From MWEI01 sp964600235 (lineage in GTDB: Bacteria > Desulfobacterota > Desulfomonilia > UBA1062), in contig CAZRIV010000003.1 of assembly GCA_964600235.1 (NCBI GenBank), positions 1-64,000 on the forward strand: a stretch of 64,000 nucleotides of DNA. Direction: 5' to 3'. Below, piece by piece: positions 52,734 to 61,553 of this stretch (positions within the stretch are counted from its first letter, which is position 1; each line of letters opens with the position of its first letter). Both the position numbers and the translations under genes were made by a program. The notes under the pieces were generated by a model. That model saw only the letters and a list, made by a program, of their open reading frames with translations. It was not told where the DNA came from and made no database searches.

Positions 52734-54496
52734 TATTTCCTCCTGCTATATGCGTATGTGGTGTTCATTATATACTTGTTGATCCCCTTTGCAATACCAT
52801 CAATGAGCGTGCCCTGGTGGGTATCGCTCTGGAGCAGCGATGAGTCGGCATTGTTGGTGATGAATCCCAGTTCGCACAGAATGGAAGGCATCTGCGCCCC
52901 GAGCAGGACATAGAAGGGGGCCTGCTTCACCCCGAAGTCCCTTCCCTGGTAGCCGTTGGTCAGCACCGAGGATATGATGCTCTTCTGGACACAATTGGCA
53001 AACCGGGATGATTCGTTGATCTTGGAATTGAGCATGAGGTCGTTGATGATGAGCTGCAGGTCGCTGATGGACTTCGATGTGGTCGCGTTTTCACGGGCCG
53101 CTACCTCGATGGCTGAAGAATCCGTGGTGAGGTTGAGGAAATAGGTCTCGATGCCCTGAGCCGAGGCATCGCCCGAGGCATTGATATGTATCGACACGAA
53201 CAGGTCCGCCCTCTTCTTGTTGGCAAAGGCCGTACGCTCTTCCAGGGTGAGAAACACATCGCTGTCCCTGGTAAGGAAGACCTCGAACCCTTCCAGCCTG
53301 AGCCTTCTGGCAAGCGATTTGGCTATGGCCAGGGTCAGATCCTTCTCCTGCATCCCCCCGGGCCCCTTGGCGCCGGGGTCCTTTCCCCCGTGGCCGGCAT
53401 CGACAACGATCCTGGATACCTTGAGCGAGAGCTGGGCCGCAATGGACGGGATATCGTCGCTCATCTGCGATTTCGACCACTTGGGCACCTTCTTGAATCC
53501 GTTCTCCGGTTTGACGGGGGACTTCTTCGACTCTGATTCCACCGGCGCCTTGGCAGAATCCTTTACCGGGTGCATCGAAGCCACCTTCGCTGCCGGGCCC
53601 GCCTTGCTGATATCTACTACAAGCCTCGAAGGATCGTCCAACGGGAAGGCATTGTAGGAAAACTTCTGTGCAAGGTCCAGCACGACCCGGACCTTTGTCT
53701 TCTGGAACTGGGAGACCCGGATCGTCGTGAGGATGCCGTCATTCACCGTGGTCTTGAACGGGATATCGCGAGAAACCTTGGCGTTGTCCAGCTCGATAAC
53801 CACCCGGTGCGGTTTGTCGACCTTGGCGTCCGCCGGCAGGGCAAAGGTATTGAAGGATACATTCTGGTCGAAATTGATGACAATGCGCGTGTAGTCCTTG
53901 TCGGACCACTGGCGGACCGTCTTGAGCTCGCCCAGACCTCCCTTCGAGCCGCCGGTGACGTGCTTCTTTTCAATATTGAGCGAATTCAACTGCTCCCGGG
54001 CGAGCTGCGACATGTCACCGTCGGGGTACTGCGAAATTACCTTCTGATAGAGGGTGTACGCCTTCTGCTTGGCGCTCAGCCGGTAATTATAGATCTGGGC
54101 GGCCTGATAGACCGAGTCGTCCGCCAGGGAATTCCCCGGATATTCCTCGGCTATCGCCAGGTAATTTTCAACCGCATGGTCCAGGTCCCTGGGGTTCGAG
54201 GAGAACTTGTTGAGGTTCTCATAGAGCCTTGCGGCCTTGAACCTGGCCTTGGGGGCTACGCTTGAACGGGGGTATTTCTTGGCCACATTCTGGTACTTGT
54301 GGATGACCGCCATCCAGCTTACCCTGTCCTTTATCTTGTCCGTGTCCCGGTTGAGGTCTACTGCCGCGGAATTTGCGCTCCGGAATGCCTCTGCCGCGCT
54401 TGTCGCGGCATAAATCGAGCCGGGAAGGGCCAGAGAGGTCACTGTAAGGAGCAGCGTACAGGCTGCAAGCATAAATTTTCGTTTGATGTAATCCAT
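52730..54496 (-). CDS. N-acetylmuramoyl-L-alanine amidase (AmiC-type) with TPR and AMIN domains
   Basis: A 588-residue secreted cell-wall amidase: signal peptide (1-30), TPR-like repeats (about 45-175), AMIN domain (about 185-290), linker, and Amidase_3 domain (about 365-585) with zinc ligands in DAGHGG, the E of MQEKDL and SIHINAS, and the catalytic E in LCELGFITN. It cleaves amide bonds at the division septum. ATG at 54496 gives a normal signal peptide and has AAGGA upstream; the frame is open to an ATG at 54604 that overlaps coaX by four bases, so a form with a 36-residue longer N-terminus is possible. Confidence 0.9.
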   Translation of the reverse strand: MDYIKRKFMLAACTLLLTVTSLALPGSIYAATSAAEAFRSANSAAVDLNRDTDKIKDRVSWMAVIHKYQNVAKKYPRSSVAPKARFKAARLYENLNKFSSNPRDLDHAVENYLAIAEEYPGNSLADDSVYQAAQIYNYRLSAKQKAYTLYQKVISQYPDGDMSQLAREQLNSLNIEKKHVTGGSKGGLGELKTVRQWSDKDYTRIVINFDQNVSFNTFALPADAKVDKPHRVVIELDNAKVSRDIPFKTTVNDGILTTIRVSQFQKTKVRVVLDLAQKFSYNAFPLDDPSRLVVDISKAGPAAKVASMHPVKDSAKAPVESESKKSPVKPENGFKKVPKWSKSQMSDDIPSIAAQLSLKVSRIVVDAGHGGKDPGAKGPGGMQEKDLTLAIAKSLARRLRLEGFEVFLTRDSDVFLTLEERTAFANKKRADLFVSIHINASGDASAQGIETYFLNLTTDSSAIEVAARENATTSKSISDLQLIINDLMLNSKINESSRFANCVQKSIISSVLTNGYQGRDFGVKQAPFYVLLGAQMPSILCELGFITNNADSSLLQSDTHQGTLIDGIAKGINKYIMNTTYAYSRRKY

Positions 54497-54600
54497 TACG
54501 TCCTTGAGCAAGTAATCCATTACTTTTTTTGTGTTATCTGCCTGAAAACACTCTGTTACACCGGTATCGGTAACATGCTGCGGAAATCTTAACTCTTTTT

Positions 54601-55353
54601 TCATTTATCCTTGGAACTCAACAGGCAAAGCCCCTTGAGAATGAGTTGGTTATCAATTATGTACGTCTTGGGAACCCCTTCAGCAACCAGGCATGAAGGC
54701 CCTCCCGTCAGCACCACGACCGGCTTTGAATCTTTGCCGGGGCTCATCATCTCGACAGCCTTTTGTATCATGCACGCATGGCCCATGACGACCCCTGAGC
54801 GGACACACTCGGAAGTGGTTTTCCCTATGAGCCCGCCCGCAGAGAGACCCTCGAGCCTGGGGAGCTGCGGGGCAGCTGCAAGCAGCCCTTCATACGCACT
54901 CATGATCCCCGGTGCGATCATACCCCCCATGAAAACGCCCTCCTGGCTGACATAATCGATGGTGGTCGCCGTGCCCATATCTACAACAATGAGTGGCCTC
55001 ACTCTGCACCCATAAAGCCGGAATGCGGCGGCCGCACACACAAGCCTGTCTATTCCCAGGGTCTCTTTCGTCCCATAATCAACGGTAATACCCATGGGCG
55101 TATTCATATCCACCAGCGTGGGCGCCTTTCCCGTCGCATCCTTCACCTCGCGCACGAGGATTTTGGTAGCCTCTCTGCGGACGCTCACCATGACGGTCTC
55201 ACGGGCAATCTCTTTTCTGATCCCGGGGAGCCGGGATAAAAAGGCCGAGGCCTTGATGCACTCCTGGGTTGGCAGGCGAAATACATCCAGCAGATCGCTG
55301 CCTTCGAAGATGCCAGCAGTAATGTTCGTGTTGCCGATATCGATGGCAAGCAT
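54601..55353 (-). CDS. coaX: Type III pantothenate kinase
   Basis: CoaX phosphorylates pantothenate in the first step of CoA synthesis and needs a monovalent cation. The 250-residue protein has the three type III motifs: AIDIGNTN (4-10), GIDRLVCAAAA near 100 and VVDMGTATTID near 124. Length is standard. It lies upstream of the amidase gene, whose longest frame overlaps its stop by four bases, so they are probably one operon. Confidence 0.95.
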   Translation of the reverse strand: MLAIDIGNTNITAGIFEGSDLLDVFRLPTQECIKASAFLSRLPGIRKEIARETVMVSVRREATKILVREVKDATGKAPTLVDMNTPMGITVDYGTKETLGIDRLVCAAAAFRLYGCRVRPLIVVDMGTATTIDYVSQEGVFMGGMIAPGIMSAYEGLLAAAPQLPRLEGLSAGGLIGKTTSECVRSGVVMGHACMIQKAVEMMSPGKDSKPVVVLTGGPSCLVAEGVPKTYIIDNQLILKGLCLLSSKDK

Positions 55354-55481
55354 GGCCTCTGTCTAGACCTTATTTTCCAGGGGATCAAGGCTTTTTTGGC
55401 CTGGCGGAATCATTCTATGGCATATGGTGAGAGCCACCTGCGGGACTGCCCGTCATGTTCTGCTGCAGACTTACAACCCGA

Positions 55482-55550
55482 CCCGAACAAAAGGGCGATA
55501 TATCTGGAGCTGCTTTAAGCAGCTCCAGATATATCGCCCTTTTGTTCGGG
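55482..55550. repeat. 69-base perfect palindrome between coaX and the cyclase gene
   Basis: Arms 55482-55515 and 55517-55550 are exact complements over 34 bases around a single T. The arm begins CCCGAACAAAAGGG, like the CC.GAACAAA opening of the copies at 48.3 and 56.6 kb, but the flanks do not match their left and right ends. It lies between two co-directional minus-strand genes and has no T-run. Confidence 0.85.
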
Positions 55551-55617
55551 CTGATAGAAACGCAACCTTATCCGCCCGAATACACGGCTCCCCGGCGCAT
55601 TTTCCCCATATCCATCT

Positions 55618-56391
55618 CTAATCCATCTCCGCCACGGCCCTGATCCACCCTGCGCTGGCCCCCCTGATCTTGATGGGAAAGCAGTAGAAGGTAAAACCCG
55701 TTGCCGGGAGCCTGTCCAGGTTGGTGAGCTTCTCTATCTGGAAATACCCCTTCTCGATCCCTGCAAAGTGGCCTTCCCAGATGAGCGAAGGGTCTCTGGT
55801 GCGTTCGAAATCCTTCGCCTGGAAGGGCAGCGGCCTGTCCCAGCTCCAGGCGTCCGTGCCCACCACATGCACCCCCTGATCCACGAGCCACAGGGTCGCT
55901 TCCCGGCCGAAACCGCACCCTTTCACGAGGTATTCCGCCTTGCCCCAGAATGGTGCGGCCCCGCTCTGGGCAAGGAAGATATCCCCTTCCTGCAGCGCAT
56001 GGCCGATGCTGTCGAGCTCACCTTTGATGTCGGCCGGTGTGATATTGTATCCATCGGGTTTTGCGGAGAAATCCACCTTCACCCCACGGCCCACGGCCCA
56101 CTGGAGGGGAAACTGGTCGATGGTGAGCGCAGGGGCGCCACTGTCCTGTGTCGGATGATAATGCCAGGGGGCATCCATGTGCGTACCCGCATGGGTCGAG
56201 ACCTCCAGTATCTCCAGTGCCCAGCCCATGCCTCCGGGCAGGTCCTTCTCGGTGAGGCCCGGGTAGAAGAGCTTCATGGTTTCCGCACCGAGCCGGTGAT
56301 CAAGGTAGGTTATCCTGGGGATCATCATGGGCGGGTCGCTGGGCAGACTGTTTTCGATGGCAATGGAGAGGTCTATGAAGGTCCTGGGCAT
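55618..56391 (-). CDS. Cyclase-family protein (kynurenine formamidase-like hydrolase)
   Basis: A 257-residue metal-dependent hydrolase of the putative cyclase family. The diagnostic HxGTHxDxPxH motif reads HAGTHMDAPWHY at about 67-78, and a VGTDAWSWDRP segment lies near 178. Relatives include bacterial kynurenine formamidase and isatin hydrolase; the substrate here is not known. ATG at 56391 follows GGAGG by six bases; the longer frame to 56436 is unlikely. It is divergent from ybaB, with a palindrome element in the gap between. Confidence 0.85.
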   Translation of the reverse strand: MPRTFIDLSIAIENSLPSDPPMMIPRITYLDHRLGAETMKLFYPGLTEKDLPGGMGWALEILEVSTHAGTHMDAPWHYHPTQDSGAPALTIDQFPLQWAVGRGVKVDFSAKPDGYNITPADIKGELDSIGHALQEGDIFLAQSGAAPFWGKAEYLVKGCGFGREATLWLVDQGVHVVGTDAWSWDRPLPFQAKDFERTRDPSLIWEGHFAGIEKGYFQIEKLTNLDRLPATGFTFYCFPIKIRGASAGWIRAVAEMD

Positions 56392-56518
56392 GGCGTCACC
56401 TCCAATGTTATGTGATGCCGGGACGATACGCGGCACCGGGCCTTCTTGTCAAGGCGGGCACGCGTGAGGGCACATTTTCCCAGACACAGGAAAGACCATG
56501 AGCCCGTTGAGCTGATAA

Positions 56519-56664
56519 GACCCTTGCATACCTTCAGAAGATCGATTCAGCCTGACGAGAAAAACCTTACCTGAACGAATGATGGATCCAGCCGGGGACA
56601 GGAAAATTGCCTGTCCCCGGCTGGATCCATCATTCGTTCAGGCCGATTTTTTTGTGTTGCTCAC
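56519..56664 (+). repeat. Dispersed palindrome element, copy 3
   Basis: Left end GACCCTTGCATACCTTCA, 51-base left flank ending AAAAACCTTA, palindrome 56570-56642 (36-base arms with one mismatch near the tip, around a central A), right flank CCGATTTTTTTGTGTTG. The arm sequence differs from copies 1 and 2 at about a dozen positions. It lies in the divergent gap between the cyclase and ybaB genes; no gene is supported in that 385-base gap. Confidence 0.88.
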
Positions 56665-56776
56665 CTATTGGCTCGGAGCTGAACGGGTCGGATTTTTTCT
56701 CCCGCAGGTTCCACAAGGCCGCGGGAAACACCGACTTCTTGACAGCCGCAGTCCTTCACGGTTAACGTATGCCCCC

Positions 56777-57094
56777 ATGGAAGTGGATTTTAAGGAAATG
56801 TACAAACAGGCCCAGCAGCTTCAGGCCCGCATCAAGGAGATCCAGGAGCAGCTTGCCCGCAAGTCCGTTACCGTGGATACGGGCGGCGGCATGGTGACGG
56901 TTACGGTCAACGGCAGACAGGAGCTCGTCTCCATCAAGCTCGACCCCTTGTGCGTGGACCCCAGGGATGTCCCCATGCTCGAAGACCTTGTCCTGACTGC
57001 AATAAACCAGGGGATCCGACGGTCCCGCGAGCTCGCGGCCGAAGAACTCAAGCAGGTCACCGGGGGATTCCCCCTGCCTGTCGACCTGCTCTGA
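56777..57094 (+). CDS. YbaB/EbfC nucleoid-associated protein
   Basis: A 105-residue YbaB-family protein that binds DNA as a dimer. The core reads KEMYKQAQQLQARIKEIQEQL then VTVDTGGGMVTVTVNGRQEL, as usual. ATG at 56777 is used because the open frame further upstream runs through the palindrome element. recR follows one base after the stop; ybaB-recR linkage is widespread. The typical dnaX neighbour is not present in the window. Confidence 0.9.
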   Translation: MEVDFKEMYKQAQQLQARIKEIQEQLARKSVTVDTGGGMVTVTVNGRQELVSIKLDPLCVDPRDVPMLEDLVLTAINQGIRRSRELAAEELKQVTGGFPLPVDLL

Positions 57095-57095
57095 C

Positions 57096-57710
57096 ATGGA
57101 CCCATATCCCAAGCCCCTGCGGGACCTCATCAACGAGCTCAAGCGGCTCCCGGGAGTCGGAGAAAAAACCGCCACCCGGCTGGCGCTCTTTATCCTGGCA
57201 GACAAAAGGGGCCTTGCAGAGGAGCTCTCCGCCACGCTGAAGACGGTCCGGGAGCAGATCAGGCTCTGCCCGGTGTGCTTCAACCTCACGGACCGCCAGA
57301 AATGCGCCATCTGCCTCAACCCCTCACGGGACCAGACCCAGATCTGCGTGGTGGAGGAACCGAGCGATGTGCTGGCGCTGGAGTCGGCGAACACCTACAA
57401 GGGTCTTTACCATGTGCTCCATGGCCTCATGTCGCCCATGAACGGCATCGGCCCTGAAGACATAAAGCTCTCGGAGCTTCTCGAACGGGTGAAGGGCTCG
57501 AGCGTAAGCGAGGTGATCGTGGCGACCAACCCTTCCGTGGAAGGTGAAGGCACCTTCCACTACATCACCAAGATGATCCGTGACGCGGGCCTGAACGTGG
57601 GTTTGAGCCGGATCGCCTCGGGCGTCCCCATGGGCGGGGAGCTGAAATACATGGATCAGGTGACGCTGGCGAGCGCGCTGCGCTACCGGCGCACCATCAA
57701 GGACTTCTAG
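57096..57710 (+). CDS. recR: Recombination mediator protein RecR
   Basis: RecR acts with RecF and RecO to load RecA at gaps. The 204-residue protein has an N-terminal helix-hairpin-helix (LKRLPGVGEKTATRLAL), a Cys4 zinc finger (CPVC and CAIC, about 56-73), a Toprim domain with VVEEPSDVLALE (about 80-175), and the C-terminal SGVPMGGELKYMDQVTLASAL. Standard length. It starts one base after ybaB. Confidence 0.96.
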   Translation: MDPYPKPLRDLINELKRLPGVGEKTATRLALFILADKRGLAEELSATLKTVREQIRLCPVCFNLTDRQKCAICLNPSRDQTQICVVEEPSDVLALESANTYKGLYHVLHGLMSPMNGIGPEDIKLSELLERVKGSSVSEVIVATNPSVEGEGTFHYITKMIRDAGLNVGLSRIASGVPMGGELKYMDQVTLASALRYRRTIKDF

Positions 57711-57726
57711 GAGGATACATCCGTAT

Positions 57727-59013
57727 ATGGGCAAGCTGGCCGTACAGGGCGCATATGTCGTGAAATCAGCCCATGATGTTCTCAAAGACCACTATGTCAT
57801 AGTGGACGGAGCGCATATATCCGAGATCACCCCGAGTCTCCCCGGGGATGTCACCGAGGTCCTGGGCGGGCCCGACGATATCGTCATGCCCGGATTCATC
57901 AATACCCATACCCATGCACCCATGACGCTGTTCAGGGGCATGGCCGATGATCTGCCGCTCATGGCATGGCTGCACGAGCACATCTTCCCTGCAGAGGCAA
58001 GGCACGTGAACCGTGAGTTCGTCTACATCGGCTCTCTTCTGGCTGCCTGGGAGATGACACGCTCCGGCACCACGTCTTTCTGCGACGGTTACTTCTACGA
58101 GGACGAGGTGGGCAGGGCCGCCAAAGAGGTGGGTATCAGGGCCTGGATCGGCGAGGGCATCCTGCAGTTCCCCTCGCCTTCCCTGGCAGACCCCGGGCGT
58201 ACCATCGAGCATGCCCGCAGGTTCATCAACCGCTGGCTGGACGACGACATGGTGCGCCCCTCGGTCTTCCCCCATGCGACCTACACCTGTACCGGGCAGC
58301 TCCTGAAGGAGGCCTTCGAACTCGCGTGCGAGTATGACCTCGTCTATCAGATCCACCTGAGCGAAACCGCTTCCGAGGTGGACCAGATCAGGCAGGTCCA
58401 CGGCATGAGTCCCGTGGAATATCTGGACTCGCTGGGCTGCCTCTCGGAGAGGACGTTAGCCGCCCACTGCGTGGTGGTTGATGAAAGAGACATGGCGCTT
58501 CTGGCTGAAAAAAGGGTTTCGGTTGCGCACAATGCCGAGAGCAACATGAAGCTCGCCTCGGGCATCGCCCCGGTGCCCGCCATGATCAGGGCCGGGGTGA
58601 ATGTCTGCATCGGCACCGACGGGTGCGCGAGCAACAACAACCTCGACATCATAGGAGAGATCTCCACCGTGGCCAAGCTGCACAAGATTGCGTGCATGGA
58701 CCCCACCGTGCTCGACGAGTGTACGGCCCTGGCCCTCGTGACCGAAAACGGCGCCAGGGCCCTGCATTTTGCAGGCGGCCGCCTCGAATCGGGCAGGCCG
58801 GCGGACATCGTGGCCCTCAACGGCAGGGCCCCCAACATGGTGCCCGTGCACAACCCCGTATCGCACATCATCTATGCGGCCACCGGGGGCACCGTGAAAG
58901 ACGTGGTAATAAACGGCAGGGTCATTGTGAAGGACGGCCGGTCCCTGAGCGTCGATGAAGAGGCCCTGATCAGTGAATGCCACTCCATCCAGAAGCACAT
59001 CAGCCAGGGCTGA
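57727..59013 (+). CDS. Amidohydrolase, MTA/SAH deaminase-like
   Basis: A 428-residue member of the amidohydrolase superfamily. NTHTHAPMTLFRG near 60-70 gives the first two metal ligands, HLSETASEV near 205 and AAHCVVVDE near 245 the next, and IGTDGCASNNN near 300 the last aspartate. This pattern fits 5'-methylthioadenosine/S-adenosylhomocysteine deaminases (MtaD) and related guanine deaminases; the exact substrate is inferred. AGGAGG precedes the ATG. A terminator-like hairpin follows. Confidence 0.85.
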   Translation: MGKLAVQGAYVVKSAHDVLKDHYVIVDGAHISEITPSLPGDVTEVLGGPDDIVMPGFINTHTHAPMTLFRGMADDLPLMAWLHEHIFPAEARHVNREFVYIGSLLAAWEMTRSGTTSFCDGYFYEDEVGRAAKEVGIRAWIGEGILQFPSPSLADPGRTIEHARRFINRWLDDDMVRPSVFPHATYTCTGQLLKEAFELACEYDLVYQIHLSETASEVDQIRQVHGMSPVEYLDSLGCLSERTLAAHCVVVDERDMALLAEKRVSVAHNAESNMKLASGIAPVPAMIRAGVNVCIGTDGCASNNNLDIIGEISTVAKLHKIACMDPTVLDECTALALVTENGARALHFAGGRLESGRPADIVALNGRAPNMVPVHNPVSHIIYAATGGTVKDVVINGRVIVKDGRSLSVDEEALISECHSIQKHISQG

Positions 59014-59056
59014 GGGAAAAGAATACCCCTTACGGGGAAGTCTTTTCCTCATTTTT
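59011..59056 (+). terminator. Terminator after the amidohydrolase gene
   Basis: Two stacked stems (GAGGGAAAAGA with TCTTTTCCTC, and CCCC with GGGG inside) are followed by ATTTTT. It closes the ybaB-recR-amidohydrolase transcript before flgL. Confidence 0.7.
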
Positions 59057-59116
59057 AATACATGAATCCCGCACAATCCCTGTCTATGCCGTTCCTGGCA
59101 AGGCCTTTGCTTTATA

Positions 59117-59144
59117 TAAAGCACGGCGATCGTTTTGCCGATAA
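59117..59144 (+). promoter_or_regulatory. Candidate sigma-28 promoter before flgL
   Basis: TAAA at 59117-59120, 16 bases, then a perfect GCCGATAA at 59137-59144. flgL is often a FliA-class gene. The caveat is that the flgL ATG at 59154 lies only nine bases after the -10, so the transcript would be nearly leaderless and the AAGGA overlaps the -10. Confidence 0.4.
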
Positions 59145-59153
59145 GGATGGCAT

Positions 59154-60155
59154 ATGAAGATAACCAACAGAATGCTCTATGATCAGCTCAACAAGGATAT
59201 TGCGCAGAACACGGAGAAGCTGTTCTACCTGAACAACCAGATATCCTCGGGAAAGCGCATCACAAAGCCTTCCGATGACCCCCTGGGGCTCTCGAGCGTA
59301 CTGGTCAACCGTACAGAGCTGAACATGTTCTCCCAGTATGAGAGATCCATCAACTTCGCAACGGGATGGCTTAACAGGATGGATTCGATCCTCCAGGATA
59401 CGGACGATATCCTGGGCAGGGTTACCGAGCTTGCCGTGGGGCAGTCCTCTGCCACCGCCACTGCCGCTACTCGCCTTGGAACTGCTGAGGAAATAAAGCA
59501 GTTAAGACAACTGATCATGAGCAACTCCAATGCCAAGTACGGCAGCAAATATATCTTCAGCGGCACGCAGACCCGAACCCAGCCTTACCTTTTTGTGGAT
59601 GCCGAGAGCGAGCTGGATTACGTAAACACCCTGGCCGATGCCCCTGCCGCACCTGCGGAAGGTGATGCGATTTACGTGAACAGCGAGAACAGGATGTATG
59701 TCTATGATGGAAGTGAATGGAAGTCTCTCTACCAGGGTAACGATTCATCCTTCTCGCAGCAGATCGGGAGGAGTACCAGCGTCCAGACCAATATCCCGGG
59801 CAGCTCGATATTCGAAAACACGCAGGGCAACATCAACCTGACGCTTCTGAGGCTCGAAAAGGCCATGAGGAGCAACGATGTCGATGGGATCCGCGCCGAG
59901 ATCACCAACATCGAAAACGCGAGCATTGTAATAAATAACAATCTGGCCCTGGTAGGTGCCAACATAAACAAGCTCGAGCACACGAAAACGGTTCTCGATC
60001 AATCCAGGGTTGATACGAAAGAAAGCATCTCCAACATTGAAGATCTCGATTATGCCGAGGCCATAACCTCGCTTCAGAACCAGCAGACCATATACGAGGC
60101 GACCTTGAAGAGCTCTTCCATGATCACTGCATTGAGTCTCGTTGACTACATCTAG
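59154..60155 (+). CDS. flgL: Flagellar hook-associated protein FlgL
   Basis: FlgL (HAP3) joins the hook to the filament. The 333-residue protein opens with KITNRMLYDQLNKDI, has the flagellin N-terminal helix with SSGKRITKPSDDPLG (33-47), and the C-terminal helix with NIEDLDYAEAITSLQNQQTIYEATLKSSS. The central part (150-240) is variable, as in the family. fliW follows 14 bases later. No flgK, flagellin or csrA is in the window. Confidence 0.93.
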   Translation: MKITNRMLYDQLNKDIAQNTEKLFYLNNQISSGKRITKPSDDPLGLSSVLVNRTELNMFSQYERSINFATGWLNRMDSILQDTDDILGRVTELAVGQSSATATAATRLGTAEEIKQLRQLIMSNSNAKYGSKYIFSGTQTRTQPYLFVDAESELDYVNTLADAPAAPAEGDAIYVNSENRMYVYDGSEWKSLYQGNDSSFSQQIGRSTSVQTNIPGSSIFENTQGNINLTLLRLEKAMRSNDVDGIRAEITNIENASIVINNNLALVGANINKLEHTKTVLDQSRVDTKESISNIEDLDYAEAITSLQNQQTIYEATLKSSSMITALSLVDYI

Positions 60156-60169
60156 CAGGGGGAATAATC

Positions 60170-60613
60170 TTGGAAATTGAAACGCTGCGATTCGGAAAGA
60201 TAGCGGTTCAGGAAGATAAGGTAATCACCTTCCCGAGGGGCATTTTGGGCTTTGCCAAGAACAAGAAATACATCCTGTTCCCCCACAGTGAAGGATCCGC
60301 CTTTTTCTGGCTCCAGAGCGTGGAGGACGGCGACCTGGCCTTTGTGGTCATGAATCCCCAGGTCATCAAGACCGATTACTCCGTGGACGTTGATGACAAC
60401 GTCCTTACCGAATTGGACGTGAAGCAACCCGAAGACCTTGAAGTGTTCTGCATCGTCACCATTCCCCACAACGACCCCAGGCACATGACCATCAACCTCC
60501 TGGGGCCCATCATCATCAATGCCCAGGGCCGCAATGCCGTGCAGATCATCTGCGACAGGCAGAGCTACTCGCACCGGCACCCCGTGATAGCACAGCAGCA
60601 GGCGCAGACCTGA
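60170..60613 (+). CDS. fliW: Flagellar assembly factor FliW
   Basis: FliW binds flagellin and, in many bacteria, antagonises the RNA-binding regulator CsrA. The 147-residue protein has the family stretch ITFPRGILGFAKNKKY, SAFFWLQSVEDGDLAFVVMNP, and the C-terminal INLLGPIIINAQGRNAVQI. TTG start at 60170 after GGGGG; no ATG would preserve the N-terminus. csrA, which often follows, is not seen here. Confidence 0.95.
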   Translation: MEIETLRFGKIAVQEDKVITFPRGILGFAKNKKYILFPHSEGSAFFWLQSVEDGDLAFVVMNPQVIKTDYSVDVDDNVLTELDVKQPEDLEVFCIVTIPHNDPRHMTINLLGPIIINAQGRNAVQIICDRQSYSHRHPVIAQQQAQT

Positions 60614-60650
60614 ACTCCAATTTCAGCAGTGAGGGAACAGACTCCGGGGC

Positions 60651-60938
60651 TTAATCCTTATTGGCCTTCTTCACGGCCTTTTCCTGTGCCTTGAGCGCCT
60701 TCTTCACCGACTTCTGAGAATCCTTTACCGCTGTGTGATCAGCACCAGGGTCCGGGCCTGACCCGGGAGAGGAACCGCGGGAAGACGGTTCCGGGGATTC
60801 GGGAGCACCGCCTTTCTTCTTCTCAAAATGTGCAAGGATCGCCCTGCCCAGGGCCTTGCCGAAAAACCCGATAAAGCCGGCCAGAAAGACCAGGGCGGTC
60901 CACTTGGCAACCTCCAGGGCGCCTGTCTGCTCGAACAT
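60651..60938 (-). CDS. Small membrane protein with charged C-terminal tail
   Basis: A 95-residue protein: one hydrophobic helix (about 12-33, TALVFLAGFIGFFGKALGRAIL), a basic stretch, a Pro/Ser/Gly linker, and a Lys/Ala-rich tail with KKALKAQEKAVKKANKD. Similar small proteins occur in related bacteria, with no known role. ATG at 60938 is chosen; the frame is open much further, but that part lies antisense to mobB and is not plausible. It is divergent from mobB with about 30 bases between starts. Confidence 0.6.
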   Translation of the reverse strand: MFEQTGALEVAKWTALVFLAGFIGFFGKALGRAILAHFEKKKGGAPESPEPSSRGSSPGSGPDPGADHTAVKDSQKSVKKALKAQEKAVKKANKD

Positions 60939-60968
60939 GGCGACAATAGTACCCCAGAATAACGACCC

Positions 60969-61553
60969 ATGCAATGCCGCACCTGCCGTACAAATGCCTA
61001 CAATGCCTTGACTGATGCACCCCTGAAGAACTATACAACCCCTGTGCACACTCACTATGACAAAGTCATCGCCTTTATCGCCAGGGGAACGAACAGCGGC
61101 AAGACCTACCTCATGGAGCGCCTCATCACCGAGCTGAAGAGGCGTGGCCGGAAGGTGACCGCGGTCAAGCACGCCATGCACGGCCACGCCGTCGACCCCG
61201 AAGGCAAGGACACCTCCAAGTTCGCCAAGAGAGGCGCGGACCGCGTCATCCTGTTCTCGCCCGATGGGCTCCTCATGTACGAGGCGGCGCACCCCGAGCC
61301 CGACTACCTCTATGCCATGGCCGCCAAGGGCATGGACATCGTGCTCGTGGAAGGATTCAAGAGCGGGCCCTTCAGAAAAATCGAGGTCTTCAACGAGGAG
61401 AACTACGACACGCCCCTGTGCGTGAAAGAACCGGGACACGGGTTCCTGGCAATCGTGAGCAGGGCGAGAGTTGATACGGACATACCCCAGTTCCGGTTCG
61501 AGGACATCGAAAACATTGCAGCCTTTATCGAGGAACACACCTGCCTGGACTGA
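60969..61553 (+). CDS. mobB: Molybdopterin-guanine dinucleotide biosynthesis protein MobB
   Basis: MobB is a GTP-binding protein that assists MobA in attaching GMP to molybdopterin. The 194-residue frame has the P-loop ARGTNSGKT at about 38-46, AVKHAMHGHAVDPEGKDTSKF with the conserved H/D/K residues, and VLVEGFKSGPFRKIEVF. The first 30 residues do not look like MobB, so a GTG at 61044 could be the true start. mobA and moe genes are not adjacent. Confidence 0.85.
   Translation: MQCRTCRTNAYNALTDAPLKNYTTPVHTHYDKVIAFIARGTNSGKTYLMERLITELKRRGRKVTAVKHAMHGHAVDPEGKDTSKFAKRGADRVILFSPDGLLMYEAAHPEPDYLYAMAAKGMDIVLVEGFKSGPFRKIEVFNEENYDTPLCVKEPGHGFLAIVSRARVDTDIPQFRFEDIENIAAFIEEHTCLD

Noticed and set aside
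60651..61538. A 295-codon minus-strand frame
   Set aside because: Most of it is antisense to mobB, which has clear motifs. Only the last 95 codons are kept as a gene.
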